A model generated the notes under the pieces. It ran no database searches and had not been told where the DNA came from. It saw nothing but the letters and a program-made list of their open reading frames with translations. A program made the position numbers and the translations under genes. A stretch of 64,000 nucleotides of DNA from Sesamum alatum (taxonomy: Eukaryota; Streptophyta; Magnoliopsida; Lamiales; Pedaliaceae). The DNA lies in contig JACGWO010000011.1 in assembly GCA_034509735.1 (NCBI GenBank), positions 26,954,979 to 27,018,978 on the forward strand, written 5' to 3'. Of this stretch, positions 49,268-59,814 are shown in pieces (position 1 is the stretch's first letter; each line of letters starts with the position of its first letter).

Positions 49268-49720
49268 TTGTAAATTACAGCTTACCCTCGTCAAATTTGA
49301 CATAATTAAAAATATTTCTTTATTATATAAAAAATTATGAATATTTTTTTCAAATAAAAATAGTTATATAGTTCTAAATGATGATATGAAAATTACTATT
49401 TTAACCATATTAAATTAAAAAAAACATCTGGAAAATGTTAAAAAGAATTTGAGACTGAGTAAACTAAATATCCACAGAGCATATCAGATCACAAGAATAT
49501 TTTATAAAATTTTAAAAAATATATATAATTATAATGCATAATACAAAATGATATTTTGGTCAGTTCACCACGAAAAATGGATAGAAACTTAACAGAAGCT
49601 AAATAAATGGGCTCGTTGTTAGATGGATGTTAAAATGAGGGAGGTATTTGAAAATTCCAAATAATGAGGAGGTATTTGTTATTATACCAAACATTAGGGG
49701 TGGTGTTTATAATTCGCCCA
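49268..49720. mobile_element. Mutator-like MITE, relative of 28896-29310
   Basis: Left AATTTGACATAATTAAAAATATTTCTTTATTAT and right GAGGTATTTGTTATTATACCAAACATTAGGGG are inverted relatives. The internal 'CAGTTCACCACGAAAAATGGAT' segment also matches 'CAGTTCATCCATAAAAATGGAT' in 28896-29310. Confidence 0.6.
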
Positions 49721-50197
49721 CATATTTTGATAAATTACATTGACAGACCCTAAATTTAAAAGTCTAATTAATGAACTAAATTTGTACATACGGATATAAT
49801 AGTCAATTTTGAATCAGATACGACGCAACAATACTTGAGTATATTTTTCAGCTATATATATATATATTTATTTATTTATAGTATGCGATCCATTACATCA
49901 TTCAACACATTTATAATTCAACCATCAACGAATATATTTAAATAAGATAAAGAAATAAAAAACTACTATATTATAAATATACAATCACATTCATGAGACT
50001 CAAACCACGACCTTTTTAATTATATGTATATATAATTATTCCATGTCCCAATAAGTCATAAAATCTCGACTAAAATTATTACAAGAACCATTTTCTATAT
50101 GCCCAAATTAGACCCGACAGCCCATACACAAGAACCATTATGTGTAGTATTTATCTAAAAAGTGGATAATTATATACTTAATCATAAATTTAAAAAA
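49721..50197. other. AT-rich intergenic DNA
   Basis: A tRNA-like B-box on the minus strand (GGTTTGAGTCTC at about 49998-50009) hints at a reversed SINE head. Otherwise nothing recognised. Confidence 0.3.
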
Positions 50198-50936
50198 GGG
50201 AAAATAGCATTTTTGGTCTCATAACTTAGACTCTTTTCCTTTTGGTATTATTCGTTACGGGATTAGCAGTTTTGGTCCCGTAACTTGCAAAAATTAGCAT
50301 TTTTAGTCCCACCCCGTTTTTCCGTTAATTTTTTAATGGAGGTTGAGTTTTTGCCGTTAAGTTTTTGAAATTGAAGGTAAAATTGGCGCCATTTGTGCTT
50401 GAGATGATTTTTGGCGGGAAAATAACTACTATTGAGATCTAACATAAAAAAATCAAGAAAATTAGGCAAATAAGGGTGAATTCTATCCTCTTTCACAAAA
50501 AACAATCTTTCATTCTTTAATTTTATTTGTGTTGCAATTTATCATTTTGTGTAAATTCTATAAATATTAAAACAAGTGATGACCCACAAAAAATTCAAGT
50601 AATGCATTGTAAGCACATTTGACAAAAAGGCAATTTCATTAGTTGTGTTCATAATATTTTATTTGCCCTAATTTTCTTGATCTTTTTATGTTAGCTCTCA
50701 ATAGTAGTTATTTTCCGGCCAAAAATCATCCCAAGCACAAATGGCGCCAATTTTACCTTCAATTTCAAAAACTTAACGGCAAAAACTCAACCTCCGTTAA
50801 AAAATTAACGGAAAAATGGGGTGGGACTAAAAATGCTAAGTTTTGTAAGTTATGAGACCAAAATTGCTAATCCCGTAACGAATGGTACCAAAAGTGAAAA
50901 GGGTTTAAGTTATGGGACCAAAAGTGCTATTTTTAC
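50198..50936. mobile_element. Mutator-type MITE with ~290-base inverted arms
   Basis: Ends GGGAAAATAGCATTTTTGGTC and the complement of GTAAAAATAGCACTTTTGGTCC. A perfect 9-base duplication tttaaaaaa flanks it (50189-50197 and 50937-50945). The arms 50198-50490 and 50650-50936 are highly similar inverted copies (ATTGGCGCCATTTGTGCTTG and its inverse, CTTAACGGCAAAAACTCAACC and its inverse). The transcript of either strand would fold into a long hairpin. Confidence 0.88.
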
Positions 50937-51390
50937 TTTAAAAAATTAGGTATACATTTTATAATTTGATGTCAACAATAAGTATTTTAGCAAACCTAAT
51001 AAATAAATCCAATTCAAAATCCGCACCAAGGAGTCAGGCCCTCAACCATTCAACTCAATTGGCCCAAACACTGGTGGCCGAGCACACTTGATAGGCTACA
51101 AGAGAAAAAAGCAGTCGGCCCGATTCTACCACCCTGCTGATGGGGCAATGTCCAAAATTAGGACCCGTACCAGCAAGCTCAATGTTGTGCAACACTTCCG
51201 CAATGTTAGTTGTACACAGCCTACGCCACATCGCCCTACAAGGGTGCCAGCAAGGACGTTGTTGTCAGTTGGATTCGCCTGATGGGAGATACAGGTAACT
51301 AGCACCGTCAGATAACCGATTGACTTGACAGAATATCTTTTCGTTGGCATATCCCTTAAAAGATAATTTCAATGGCCGAGTAAACATTGA
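50937..51390. other. Unidentified less AT-rich segment
   Basis: 51000-51350 has base composition unlike its surroundings and short open frames on both strands (51088-51282 plus, 51126-51350 minus), with a donor-like CAG|GTAACT at about 51294. No domain recognised. It could be an exon fragment carried by a transposon. Confidence 0.3.
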
Positions 51391-52289
51391 AGAGTTAAAT
51401 TCATTTTGACCCCCTGTGATATGAAAAAATATTAAAAACCCCCTTGTGAAAATTTAAATATAAAAAATCACCCTTCTGATATGAATAAATATTCATACTG
51501 CCCCTTGGTCAACCTAGAAGTATTTTTTTAAAGACAATGACTAAAATACCCCTCACATACCTATAAATCACCTATAATATATTAATTATTATATTTATAT
51601 TTATCAAATTATTATTTTTAAAAATATAACACCCCCCACGACCCTCCCAACCCACCTCCTCCCCCTCCCCCCTTCCCCTACCCTCTGCCCGAACCCCCCT
51701 ACTGCCCCACGCAGAGGGGGCGGCGACGCCGTGTCCACCCCGTCTGGGCGACACCGTCGTGGCATCGCCCAGATCTTGGAGGGCGACGGGCGACGCCCAT
51801 CGCCCTCGAGGGTGATAGCGTCGCCCTCCCAGATCTGGGAGATGGGCGACGGGCATCGCCCTCCGGCCCTGGGCGATTCCGTCGCTGCTTTTTATATATA
51901 TATATATATTACTAATTTTATTTTTATTATTAATATATTATTAATAATAATTATTAATTTTTATATTTTATTAATTTAATTTAATTGTATTTTATTATTA
52001 ATAAAAATATTTATATATTATTTTAAGATTTAATAATATAATATATATAATATTATATGTATTATATATAATATTTAATATTAGGTTGAGAGAGAGAAGG
52101 GCAAAAATATCAAAAAATGCACTTTTCAGACGCTCAAGCGCAGTCAACGCGCGTGGATAACAAAACTTCGCCTCAGGGGTTTTTTTGAACTCTGTTTTAT
52201 ATCACAGAGGTTGTAATTGATACTTTAATTTTTATAGGGGTTTTTTTTGAACATTTTCTATAGCACAGGGGGTTCCTTGTATTTTTCCC
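51391..52289. mobile_element. Mutator-type MITE with GC-rich core
   Basis: AGAGTTAAATTCATTTTGACCC at the left and the complement of GGGAAAAATACAAGGAACCC at the right, both followed inward by CCCCTGTG.TAT and further inverted similarity. The 9-base flanks aaacattga (51382-51390) and aaacattaa (52290-52298) differ at one base. The core at about 51630-51890 is extremely GC-rich with many GGGCGAC/GTCGCCC motifs and a perfect palindrome at 51826-51841. AT-rich arms enclose it. Confidence 0.75.
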
Positions 52290-53024
52290 AAACATTAAAC
52301 ATCGTCTCTATAAAATAGGCATCTCAAGGATTTAGGAGCTATCTCAACCACCCCAAACTCACTCCTAAGTCTCTAAAAACTTGTTCCTATAAATAGGGGT
52401 CTAGGTAAGTCAACAAGTAATTGAGCTCACTCCATCTTCCGATTACATAATTTACTTCATTCGAATCTCACGTTCTTACTTTTTTTTCCAAGTATAATGG
52501 GGGTGGGATTCGGGGACAACCTGAGTTTGATCTCAGGACCCCTCTTTTTAGGAGGAGAGTGATGCCAACTCAAATAATCTCATGTTCTTACTTGAATTTC
52601 CTATTTTATTTCATTGAATCTCTTATTGACTTAATTACAGGACTGCTAACCTATATTTTATATGTTAGCTCTACGATAATCTTAGAATTTTTAAAAAGAA
52701 AAAAATATTCCATTGATTCTAGCTATGTGCTGGACTCTGATTCCCATCATAATTAAAGAAAGATCAATATCAATTTTATAATTTCAATTTCTTTGGAGCA
52801 TGACCAACTATATAAAAAGTTACTTCTGATCTTCACTAGTGAAACCAACTAGGTCTTCGTACCATGTTGCGCATGCGAGCTAGGAGATCAATTATAATAT
52901 GCTAGTGTGTATGGCACATTCAAATGTGTGTGTAATTAATTTAAAAATTGAATAATATAATTGTTAATTTTTCAAAATATATATGTTAGTTAAATAAACA
53001 AAAAATAGTAAAAAGATAAAAGTT
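52290..53024. other. Intergenic DNA
   Basis: A segment at 52500-52560 has a CCTGAGTTTGATCTCAGG hairpin resembling a decayed tRNA T-arm, but no tRNA. Otherwise no gene. Confidence 0.35.
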
Positions 53025-53431
53025 TGAAAGCTGGATGCTGTACATCGCTGCATGACAACTTCAGAAAACATGGAAGGAAGAAGCGTTTTTCCCTATTTGC
53101 AACTTTATAAGTGCAGTTTTAAGTTTTACAATTTTTGTTCGGCTTTAAGAGTTTTGTACCTGTATAAGGGGCGAGTACGTTTCTTTAAGTGACTCAAGTT
53201 TTCTGAAGCAGTTTAGGTGTTAGTAATAGTTAATCCAGCTGAAGGTTGTTAGTAGTTATTTAGTTAAGAGTAGTTAAGTTGTCAAGAGCAGTTAGCAAAA
53301 CTCTGAGCTCTATGTATAGAGCTAACCCTTCTCAGTTGTAATCATCTTCTTCTCAATCGAAAATCTTATGCGTTCTGCACTTAAACCACCATGGTTGTGC
53401 ACACTCAATTGATGTTTTTAGTTTCTTATCA
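53025..53431 (+). repeat. 5' LTR of the Copia element
   Basis: 407 bases, TG..CA. TATA-like and termination regions near CTCTATGTATAGAGCTAACC. Aligns with the 415-base 3' LTR throughout, with scattered differences. Confidence 0.92.
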
Positions 53432-53518
53432 TGGTATCAAAGCCATCTTTTGATGGTCTCAGGTACTTTTTCCTCAATCGCAACAAACCGCCCAATAGTA
53501 ATCAGCCTTCGAAATCGA

Positions 53519-53930
53519 CATGAATCTATCCATGGCGAGTCCCACAAAGTAAGAAGGCAAAGGCGGTGAATTGATGTGGATCTGAATTTCTTGAGGGCTC
53601 AAGTCACTGGAAACCCTGGAACGATCTTGCTATCTAACATGCTGACTGACGCAAACTTTTTTTCATGGAGCCGCTCTATCAAATTCACCTTGAGAGCAAA
53701 AATGAAGTTGGGGTTCATAAATGGAAAGAACCCCATACCAAATAAGGCATATGAAGAATATGAGTAGTGGGCCAGGGCAGATATCGTTTTAATTTCTTGG
53801 ATCTTTAATACGATCTCTAAGGATATAGTGGAGTCATTTCTCTACATAGATACGGCTAGAGAGCTTTGGCTGGAATTATAAGAAATATTCGGGGGTAAGT
53901 AATGGCCCTATGGTGTACCAATTGCAAAGG
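53519..53930 (+). pseudogene. Copia gag remnant
   Basis: The frame 53576-53765 reads MLTDANFFSWSRSIKFTLRA and KMKLGFINGKNP, the N-terminal Copia gag domain (N/Y..W..S/M..L..K.K..F..G pattern). After an in-frame TAG it continues WARADIVLISWIFNTISKDI and TARELWLEL. The zinc knuckle and protease are missing. Confidence 0.8.
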
Positions 53931-53959
53931 AAACATAAGCATCTACTTCAAGTTGCTAG

Positions 53960-54420
53960 GGCACTTATGTTCAGGCAAGCATGCCTAACAAGTTTTGGTC
54001 AGAAGCTCTTTTAACTGCCACTTATATCATAAATAGATTGCCTACACAGGTGCTATAATTGAAAAGTTCCTTTGAGGCTTTACACAAAAGGACTCTTGAT
54101 TATGAACATATGAGAACTTTTGGCAGCCTATGCTTGCCACTAATGTGTAACCACACAAAAATAAATTTGAAAGTAGGGCTGTTAAAGGTGTGTCTTTGGG
54201 ATATGCTAGTGGTCAAAAGGGATATAGAATTTTTGATCTGAATACCCACACCCTCATTGTCTCAAGGGATGTGATATTCCATGAAGTTGTATTCTCTTGT
54301 GCAGGAGGGCAATTGGACCTTGTAACTTGTCTAATCCCTTCAGCCTTTGATGATCAGGACATTACCTTTCTAGATTCAGGCTCTGATTCTCCTTAAACTT
54401 TTGACCCTATACAGACATTG
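53960..54420 (+). pseudogene. Copia integrase C-terminal remnant
   Basis: MPNKFWSEALLTATYIINRL is the end of the integrase core. After a stop come KSSFEALHKRTLDYEHMRTF and FGSLCLPL, then GYASGQKGYRIFDLNTHTLI and SRDVIFHEVVF. All are typical of the integrase-RT linker. The catalytic D,D35,E residues are not present. Confidence 0.8.
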
Positions 54421-54559
54421 ACACCAATGCTGATACACAACCTATTAATAATCTAAGAAGATCTTCTAGGGTGGTGAACAAACTTGCTTAGATGCAGGAC
54501 TTTCATTATGATTACACTGCCGCAGATCATGGGCCTCCTCTGCTACTGGTTTTAGCTCT

Positions 54560-55440
54560 TTGCATGCTTGTTTCTTGGCCTTTTTAACTAATCTGTTGAA
54601 ACCGAGAAGCTTTCAGCAATCCTACCAATCGCAGGAGTGGAAGGCAACCATGAAGGTTGAACTGGATACTCTAGAGAAAAACAACACCTGGGAAGTAACT
54701 TCATTGCCGGCTGATAAAAGGGCTATATGGTGTAGAGGGATTTACAAGCTGAAACCTAAGGCAGATGGACAGTGCACAAGCATAAGGCCAGGCTAGTAGC
54801 AGAAGGGTACAATCAAGTGGAAGGTATTGACTATGTCGACAACTTTTCCCCAGTGGCCAAAGCAGTGATTGTGAGGACTCTTCTAGCAGTTACAACTGCT
54901 CATTGGCACCTGCACCACATAGATATTAACAATGCTTTCTTGCACAATTTTCTAGATGAGGAGATATACATGAAACCACCAGAGGGTTACAATGTACCAG
55001 AGGGTCATGTTTGTAAGCTAAGAAGATCCTTATATGGCTTGAAGCAAGCTTCTAGGTAGTGGAATACAGAGTTTGCTTCCAAGATTGAAGCATTTGGTTT
55101 CTTACATCTTCATGTTTGTTGGTTTTACTTGTATATGTTGATGATATTCTCATTGTAGAAAGTTCTAAAACACACATCCAAGAGGTCAAAGTTTATCTCA
55201 ACAACTTGTTCACTATCAAGGACCCAGGGGTGGCTAAATACTACCTTGGTCTGGAGATACCCAGGTCAGAGCAAGGCATTGTTGTCACTCAAACGAAATA
55301 TATCGAAGACATGTTCACGGATGCTGGGGTGACACATGACAAGGCATCCACTACACCCCTACCACCAGGGATCAAATTTTCTGCTGAGGCAGGAAGAGAT
55401 AATAACCAACCTTGAATCATATAGAAGACTCATTGGAAGG
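54560..55440 (+). pseudogene. Copia reverse transcriptase remnant
   Basis: Pieces in different frames: WKATMKVELDTLEKNNTWEV; then [20 protein letters not shown] with [15 protein letters not shown] and [34 protein letters not shown]; then LLVYVDDILIV, which keeps the YVDD catalytic motif. At least one stop (TAG after QASR) and several frameshifts. Confidence 0.9.
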
Positions 55441-55599
55441 TTACTCTACCTAGGATTCACGAGATAGGACATCTGCCATGCTGCCCAATAGCTTAACCAG
55501 TTCATGCAGAATCCTTCCAAGCAGCATTGGATGCTGCACTTCATTTACTTCGTTATCTCAACGGCAACCAAGTAAAGGGCTCTTCTTCGCAGCAGGAGG

Positions 55600-55970
55600 A
55601 TCGACTGATTTAGTTGCTTATTGCAATGTTGATTAGGCTTCTTCTATGGACACTAGGCTGTCATTAACGGGCTTTTGCATTTTCTTAGGGCCCTCATTGA
55701 TATCTTGGAAGACAAAAAAGCAGAATACCGTCTCTAGATTGACAGCAGAAGCCGAATATCGGAGCATGGGGTCTACTACTTGTGAGCTGGTTTGGGTCTA
55801 CAATTTGTTGCTGGATCTTCACATTCGAGTTCCTACACCCATTCAGTTTTTGTGTGACAATCAGACTGCCCTCCATATCGTGGCAAACCCCATCTTTCAT
55901 GAGAGGACAAAATATTTGGAGATAGATTGTCACCTGTTAGGGACAAATATAAGGCGAATTTCCTAGCACC
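55600..55970 (+). pseudogene. Copia RNase H remnant
   Basis: [20 protein letters not shown] and [20 protein letters not shown], followed by [20 protein letters not shown], the RNase H end of Copia pol. The following H-x3-D..IR..F motif region is degenerate. Confidence 0.88.
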
Positions 55971-56099
55971 TAAGCATGTTCCCTTGAAGCTGTAGTTAGC
56001 GGACATTTTCACGAAGATACTTACAGGACCTAACTTCTTACAATTGGTGTCCAAGTTAGGCTTGGTTGATTTAACACCAAGTCTAACTTGAGAAGGGGG

Positions 56100-56514
56100 T
56101 GAAAGCTGGGAGCTGCGTTGTTATGCATTGCTGCATGACAGCTTCAGAAAACAAGGAAGGAAGAAGTGCTCTTCCCTATTTGCTACTTTATAACTTCAGG
56201 TGTAAGTTTTACGTTTTTTGTTCGGCCTTAAGAGTTTTGTACTTGTATAAGGCGTGAGTACGTTTCTTTAAGTGGCTCCCATTTTTTGAAGCAATTTAGG
56301 TGTTAGTAGCCATTAATCCAGCTGAAGGTTGTTAGTAGATTATTTAGTTAAGAGTAGTTAAGTGTTAAGAGCGGTTAGCAATACTCTAACCTCTATATAT
56401 AGAGCTAACCCTTCTTAGCTGCAACCATCTTCTTCTCAATCAAAAATCTTCTGCGTTCTGCACTTAAACCACCATGGTTGTGCACACCCAATTGATGTTC
56501 TTGGTTTCTTATCA
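56100..56514 (+). repeat. 3' LTR of the Copia element
   Basis: 415 bases. Begins TGAAAGCTGGGAGC after the purine tract and ends TTTCTTATCA before the target duplication. Confidence 0.92.
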
Positions 56515-56519
56515 AAGTT

Positions 56520-58164
56520 GTGAAAATTGAGAGAAGAGAGAGAAATGGAGGTTGAGAAAAAAAAAAATGTTGAAATAATTTAAAAAAATGACAGACCAAA
56601 AAAAAAAAACAGAGACACCAAAGATGTACTCTTCAATTATAATAAGGTATAGATAATATATTTATATATTAAAATTTCATAAATATATCAATAATTTCAT
56701 AATAAAATATGAAAAAAATAACAAATTATAAATTATATAGCTAAATGTCATATATATGTAGAACTTGAACTCAAAACCTAAACTAAATCAAGAGTTTCGA
56801 ACTCTCAACTTTATTTTTGAAATAAGACTTTATTCGCCCTTATGTAAATCAACAATTTTCTTTTTTGGGAAAAAAAAATCAAACTCTTTTTTCTTTTTCT
56901 TTTTTTTTCATGGACAAAAACTGAAAACTTCAAATTCATTTTGTACTGCTGAACTCGTGCTAATGATTAGCACTGCTTAAAATCCCCTCAAGAATATTTT
57001 GTACTTCTTCCCCACCTGGCGAATATGCAGACTGTGAATAGCAAACTCACTTTTTCAGGGGAATTTTGACTATATGTTGGCAAAAATTGACTTACAATAC
57101 TATTTTAATAGGGGTTGGAATTTAATTTTTAGTGTAGTGGGGTTATGTGGTGATACACTTATAAGACATTTTAATAATTTCTGAGGAAAAGGTATTTTAT
57201 AATCGATAAATTTTATTTATGCGAGGAGTTGTAACGAATTTAACTCGATCCAATATATTTTTTTTCCCGCTATAACACATATGTAGACACGTTGTTGATA
57301 TCAAAATATTTTGAGATAATTACCAATTATAATTCATATACATTCACTAATAATTGGATTCAAAATTAAAAATTCATAACAAAATTGCACCTCTCTACTT
57401 TTAAGACGATAAGTTCGTAAGTGACATCAAATTTGGATTTTACGCATTTTTATGGCTCAATTCGATATATATAGATAGATAGATATATATTTATTTTAGA
57501 TTGACTAAATTGGGCAAAAAAACATATTAAAAAACGGCTCCTTAGGAAATTGATTCAAGTCCAAGGCTAATGAAAGTTGATTCAAGCTAGTTAAGCCCTA
57601 CTCACACCTATAAAAAAGAGGCTTCACCTCATAACAAGTCGTTACATATACAAACACAATAAATACACAACAAATACAAGTCTAAAACCTTTCCACCACG
57701 ACAAAACTCTGCAATCTCAAAGTCTTGATACTCTATTTGAAGCTAGTACGTATTTTCTTTCACAAGTTCGGAGAAGATTGCGCAATCGATTTAAGGATAA
57801 ACGTTAGTTCTTGGATCAAAATTTGGAGCAAAAAATTTGGGTGTTATTTGAATTTACATTGATTATAGCCGCTTCTTACTCAAATTAATAAATTCATCTG
57901 TCCATATTATTTCTTGTCTCGTAATTCTTATTTTGTGAACTAATTTTGTGTAAACGAGGCACTACTTGATTTGAGAATGCATGTGAGACCTGTCAATACC
58001 AATATACTATAGCCCCAACCCTCAGCACAGTCTACTTCTTATCAGTTTATATAGAGCAACTTTATCTTGCAAATATTCTTCTTTTGTGATAGAATTTTAG
58101 AGCAGATCTTCTCATTGGAATGTTGCAAGAGGAGAACCCATGTACTGACAAGGAATGCAGTCAA
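56520..58164. other. AT-rich intergenic DNA
   Basis: No gene recognised. 57590-57960 (GAGCTAATAAGCCC-type start, CATATACAAACAC, CTTCTTACTC) has an LTR-leader look but no paired repeat was found. Confidence 0.35.
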
Positions 58165-58640
58165 AAGGTGAATGACTTAATTCATTTGATATTTTCGTCC
58201 TTTTAACTTTTAGGTTAATATGGTCGTGTATTTTCTTGATTTTTGTAATTGCAATCTTCTTCTTTTTTTTTTTTTTTTTTTAATTTTCACAATTTCCATT
58301 GGAGTTCACACTTCTCGTTGGTAAAATACAAGTGCATCTCATGTGACCTTTGAAAATTGGGGCTACTGTTCCTATTAGCTCATTTTTGCCAACATTTTTG
58401 TCATTTAATTTTCTAGAGCAATATTTTGGTCTTGTATTAATTTTCGTGATTTTGGTCTTTTTTTTTTGCGGGAGTTCACTCTTCTCGCTGGTGGAGGTAA
58501 ACCCTAGCGAAGAAAAGAACTGAAATTCCGAAAAGTAAAAAGATGTATAACCAAAATACTATCCTAAAAATTTAAAATACAAGAATGCCAAATTAGTCAA
58601 TTAAGTTATAGAACCATAAATGCATTTAATCTCATTGCAA
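58165..58640. mobile_element. Mutator-type MITE, relative of 48210-48666
   Basis: Left AATGACTTAATTCATTTGATATTTTCGTCC and right AAGAATGCCAAATTAGTCAATTAAGTTATAGAACC are inverted relatives. It shares the TGGAGTTCACACTTCTCG and AATTGGGGCTACTGTTCCTATT blocks with the 48210 copy. The target duplication is not clear. Confidence 0.65.
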
Positions 58641-58990
58641 AAAGTGGTGTTTTATCACTATTAACCCCTTTAATAAATTCAGTCTCCATCCCAACTTTTG
58701 AATTTTGTCACTTATATATGCTCCCCAATTAGGATGATTTGGAGACATTGACATATTTATTTAATTTGTTTTCTTCTTAGGGTTTTAATTGCAAATTATG
58801 ATGTAGTGGGGAGGGTTGAATTGGCTTATACATCAATTTATATCGAGGTCAGTGTTATAATCTGGATAAGATAATGAGGTGTTGGGTAAACTTGAATCGG
58901 AAAAAATGTGGATAACTTAAAAGTAAGACACAATAGGTTGTTGGGAGGTTTTCAATTTTAACACTGCAATATTTAAATCAATTTGAATTC
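58641..58990. other. Intergenic DNA
   Basis: No gene or terminal repeat seen. Confidence 0.4.
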
Positions 58991-59301
58991 TGATGTAGCA
59001 AGCGTCCCATATCGGTTGCAGACGAGGAGTTTGAGTGGCTTATAAGTCCCAATGTCTCCTCTCCCTAGCAAGGCGCCTTTTCAGGACAAAACCGTGAGGC
59101 CCATACAAAGCCAAAGGGGGCAATACCTTGCGCAATGGGGCACCGATCAAGTTGCAAGCCGCATCATTTGGTGCCGTCTGTGGGAACGAGGCCATGTGCC
59201 CGTTCCAAACCCCTCGTCTGGGGGGCTGATGAGGCCCATACAAAGCCAAAGCGGACAATATCTTCCGCAATGAGACACCGATCAAGTTGGAAGCCGCATC
59301 A
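58991..59301 (+). mobile_element. TRIM-like miniature LTR retrotransposon
   Basis: The 5' LTR 58991-59166 (TGATGTAGCAAG..GCCGCATCA) includes GCGTCCCATATCGGTTG and a TATA-like CTTATAAG. It is followed by TTTGGTGCCGTCTGTGGGAA, a sequence typically found right after plant Gypsy LTRs. After only ~60 bases comes a purine-rich CTGGGGGGC and a second repeat 59226-59301 (TGATGAGGCCC..GCCGCATCA), which lacks about 100 bases of the first. The direct repeats share ~73 bases with few differences. No coding capacity. Confidence 0.6.
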
Positions 59302-59814
59302 GTTTTTAGGTAAGATAGGCTCGAAGAGCTTAGATCTCGTGATAACAGATGCATGTATGTGGCTGTCAATATTCATAGAGGGCCGTATATGTTTGGATAT
59401 GTACAGATCCACGTGGCTGCATACAGATCACTAGATGATTTCCTCATCAATGGGTCACATTACGAGTGATCATAGGGCCGGGTTGGAGTGGGTGCAAAGC
59501 TCGTCCCGATGAAAAGTGCACACTCTGGTTGAGGTGCATATATTTGCAAAATAGTGATAACATTAAGTATGAATTTAAAGAATTATAACTTGAACAGTAT
59601 TCAGTCAAGTCGAAGCTCATTATAAGATAAATAAATTATGTTTTATTATGTAAATGTTAACCAATATAAAAAGAATTATCAATCACATCTCAAACTGCTT
59701 ATAGTAAAAATTTATCATACTATCTAATGATTCATGTTGCATTTGGATGGAAAATTGTTTAGATGGGATGAACATAAACCAATATTTGTGGTAGTTATGA
59801 TAGTTTGGGAAGAA
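59302..59814. other. Intergenic DNA
   Basis: 59310-59540 is less AT-rich than average and might be retrotransposon-derived. Nothing specific recognised. Confidence 0.35.

Larger units (their letters stand above)
53025..56514 (+). mobile_element. Copia (Ty1) LTR retrotransposon, internally deleted
   Basis: The LTRs 53025-53431 and 56100-56514 (TGAAAGCTGG..TTTCTTATCA) are clearly similar and flanked by perfect 5-base duplications aagtt (53020-53024 and 56515-56519). A primer site TGGTATCAAAGCC follows the 5' LTR directly (initiator Met-tRNA type), and a GAGAAGGGGG purine tract precedes the 3' LTR. The order gag, integrase, RT, RNase H is that of Copia. At 3.5 kb it is shorter than the usual ~5 kb: protease and most of the integrase are absent. 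Many stops and frameshifts make it non-autonomous. Confidence 0.93.

Noticed and set aside
52495..52560. Possible tRNA
   Set aside because: Only a T-arm-like hairpin (CCTGAGTTTGATCTCAGG) is present; no anticodon stem, D-arm or acceptor stem can be built.
59040..59434. Overlapping frames of ~100 residues on both strands
   Set aside because: They coincide with the terminal repeats of the TRIM-like element and have no recognisable domain.
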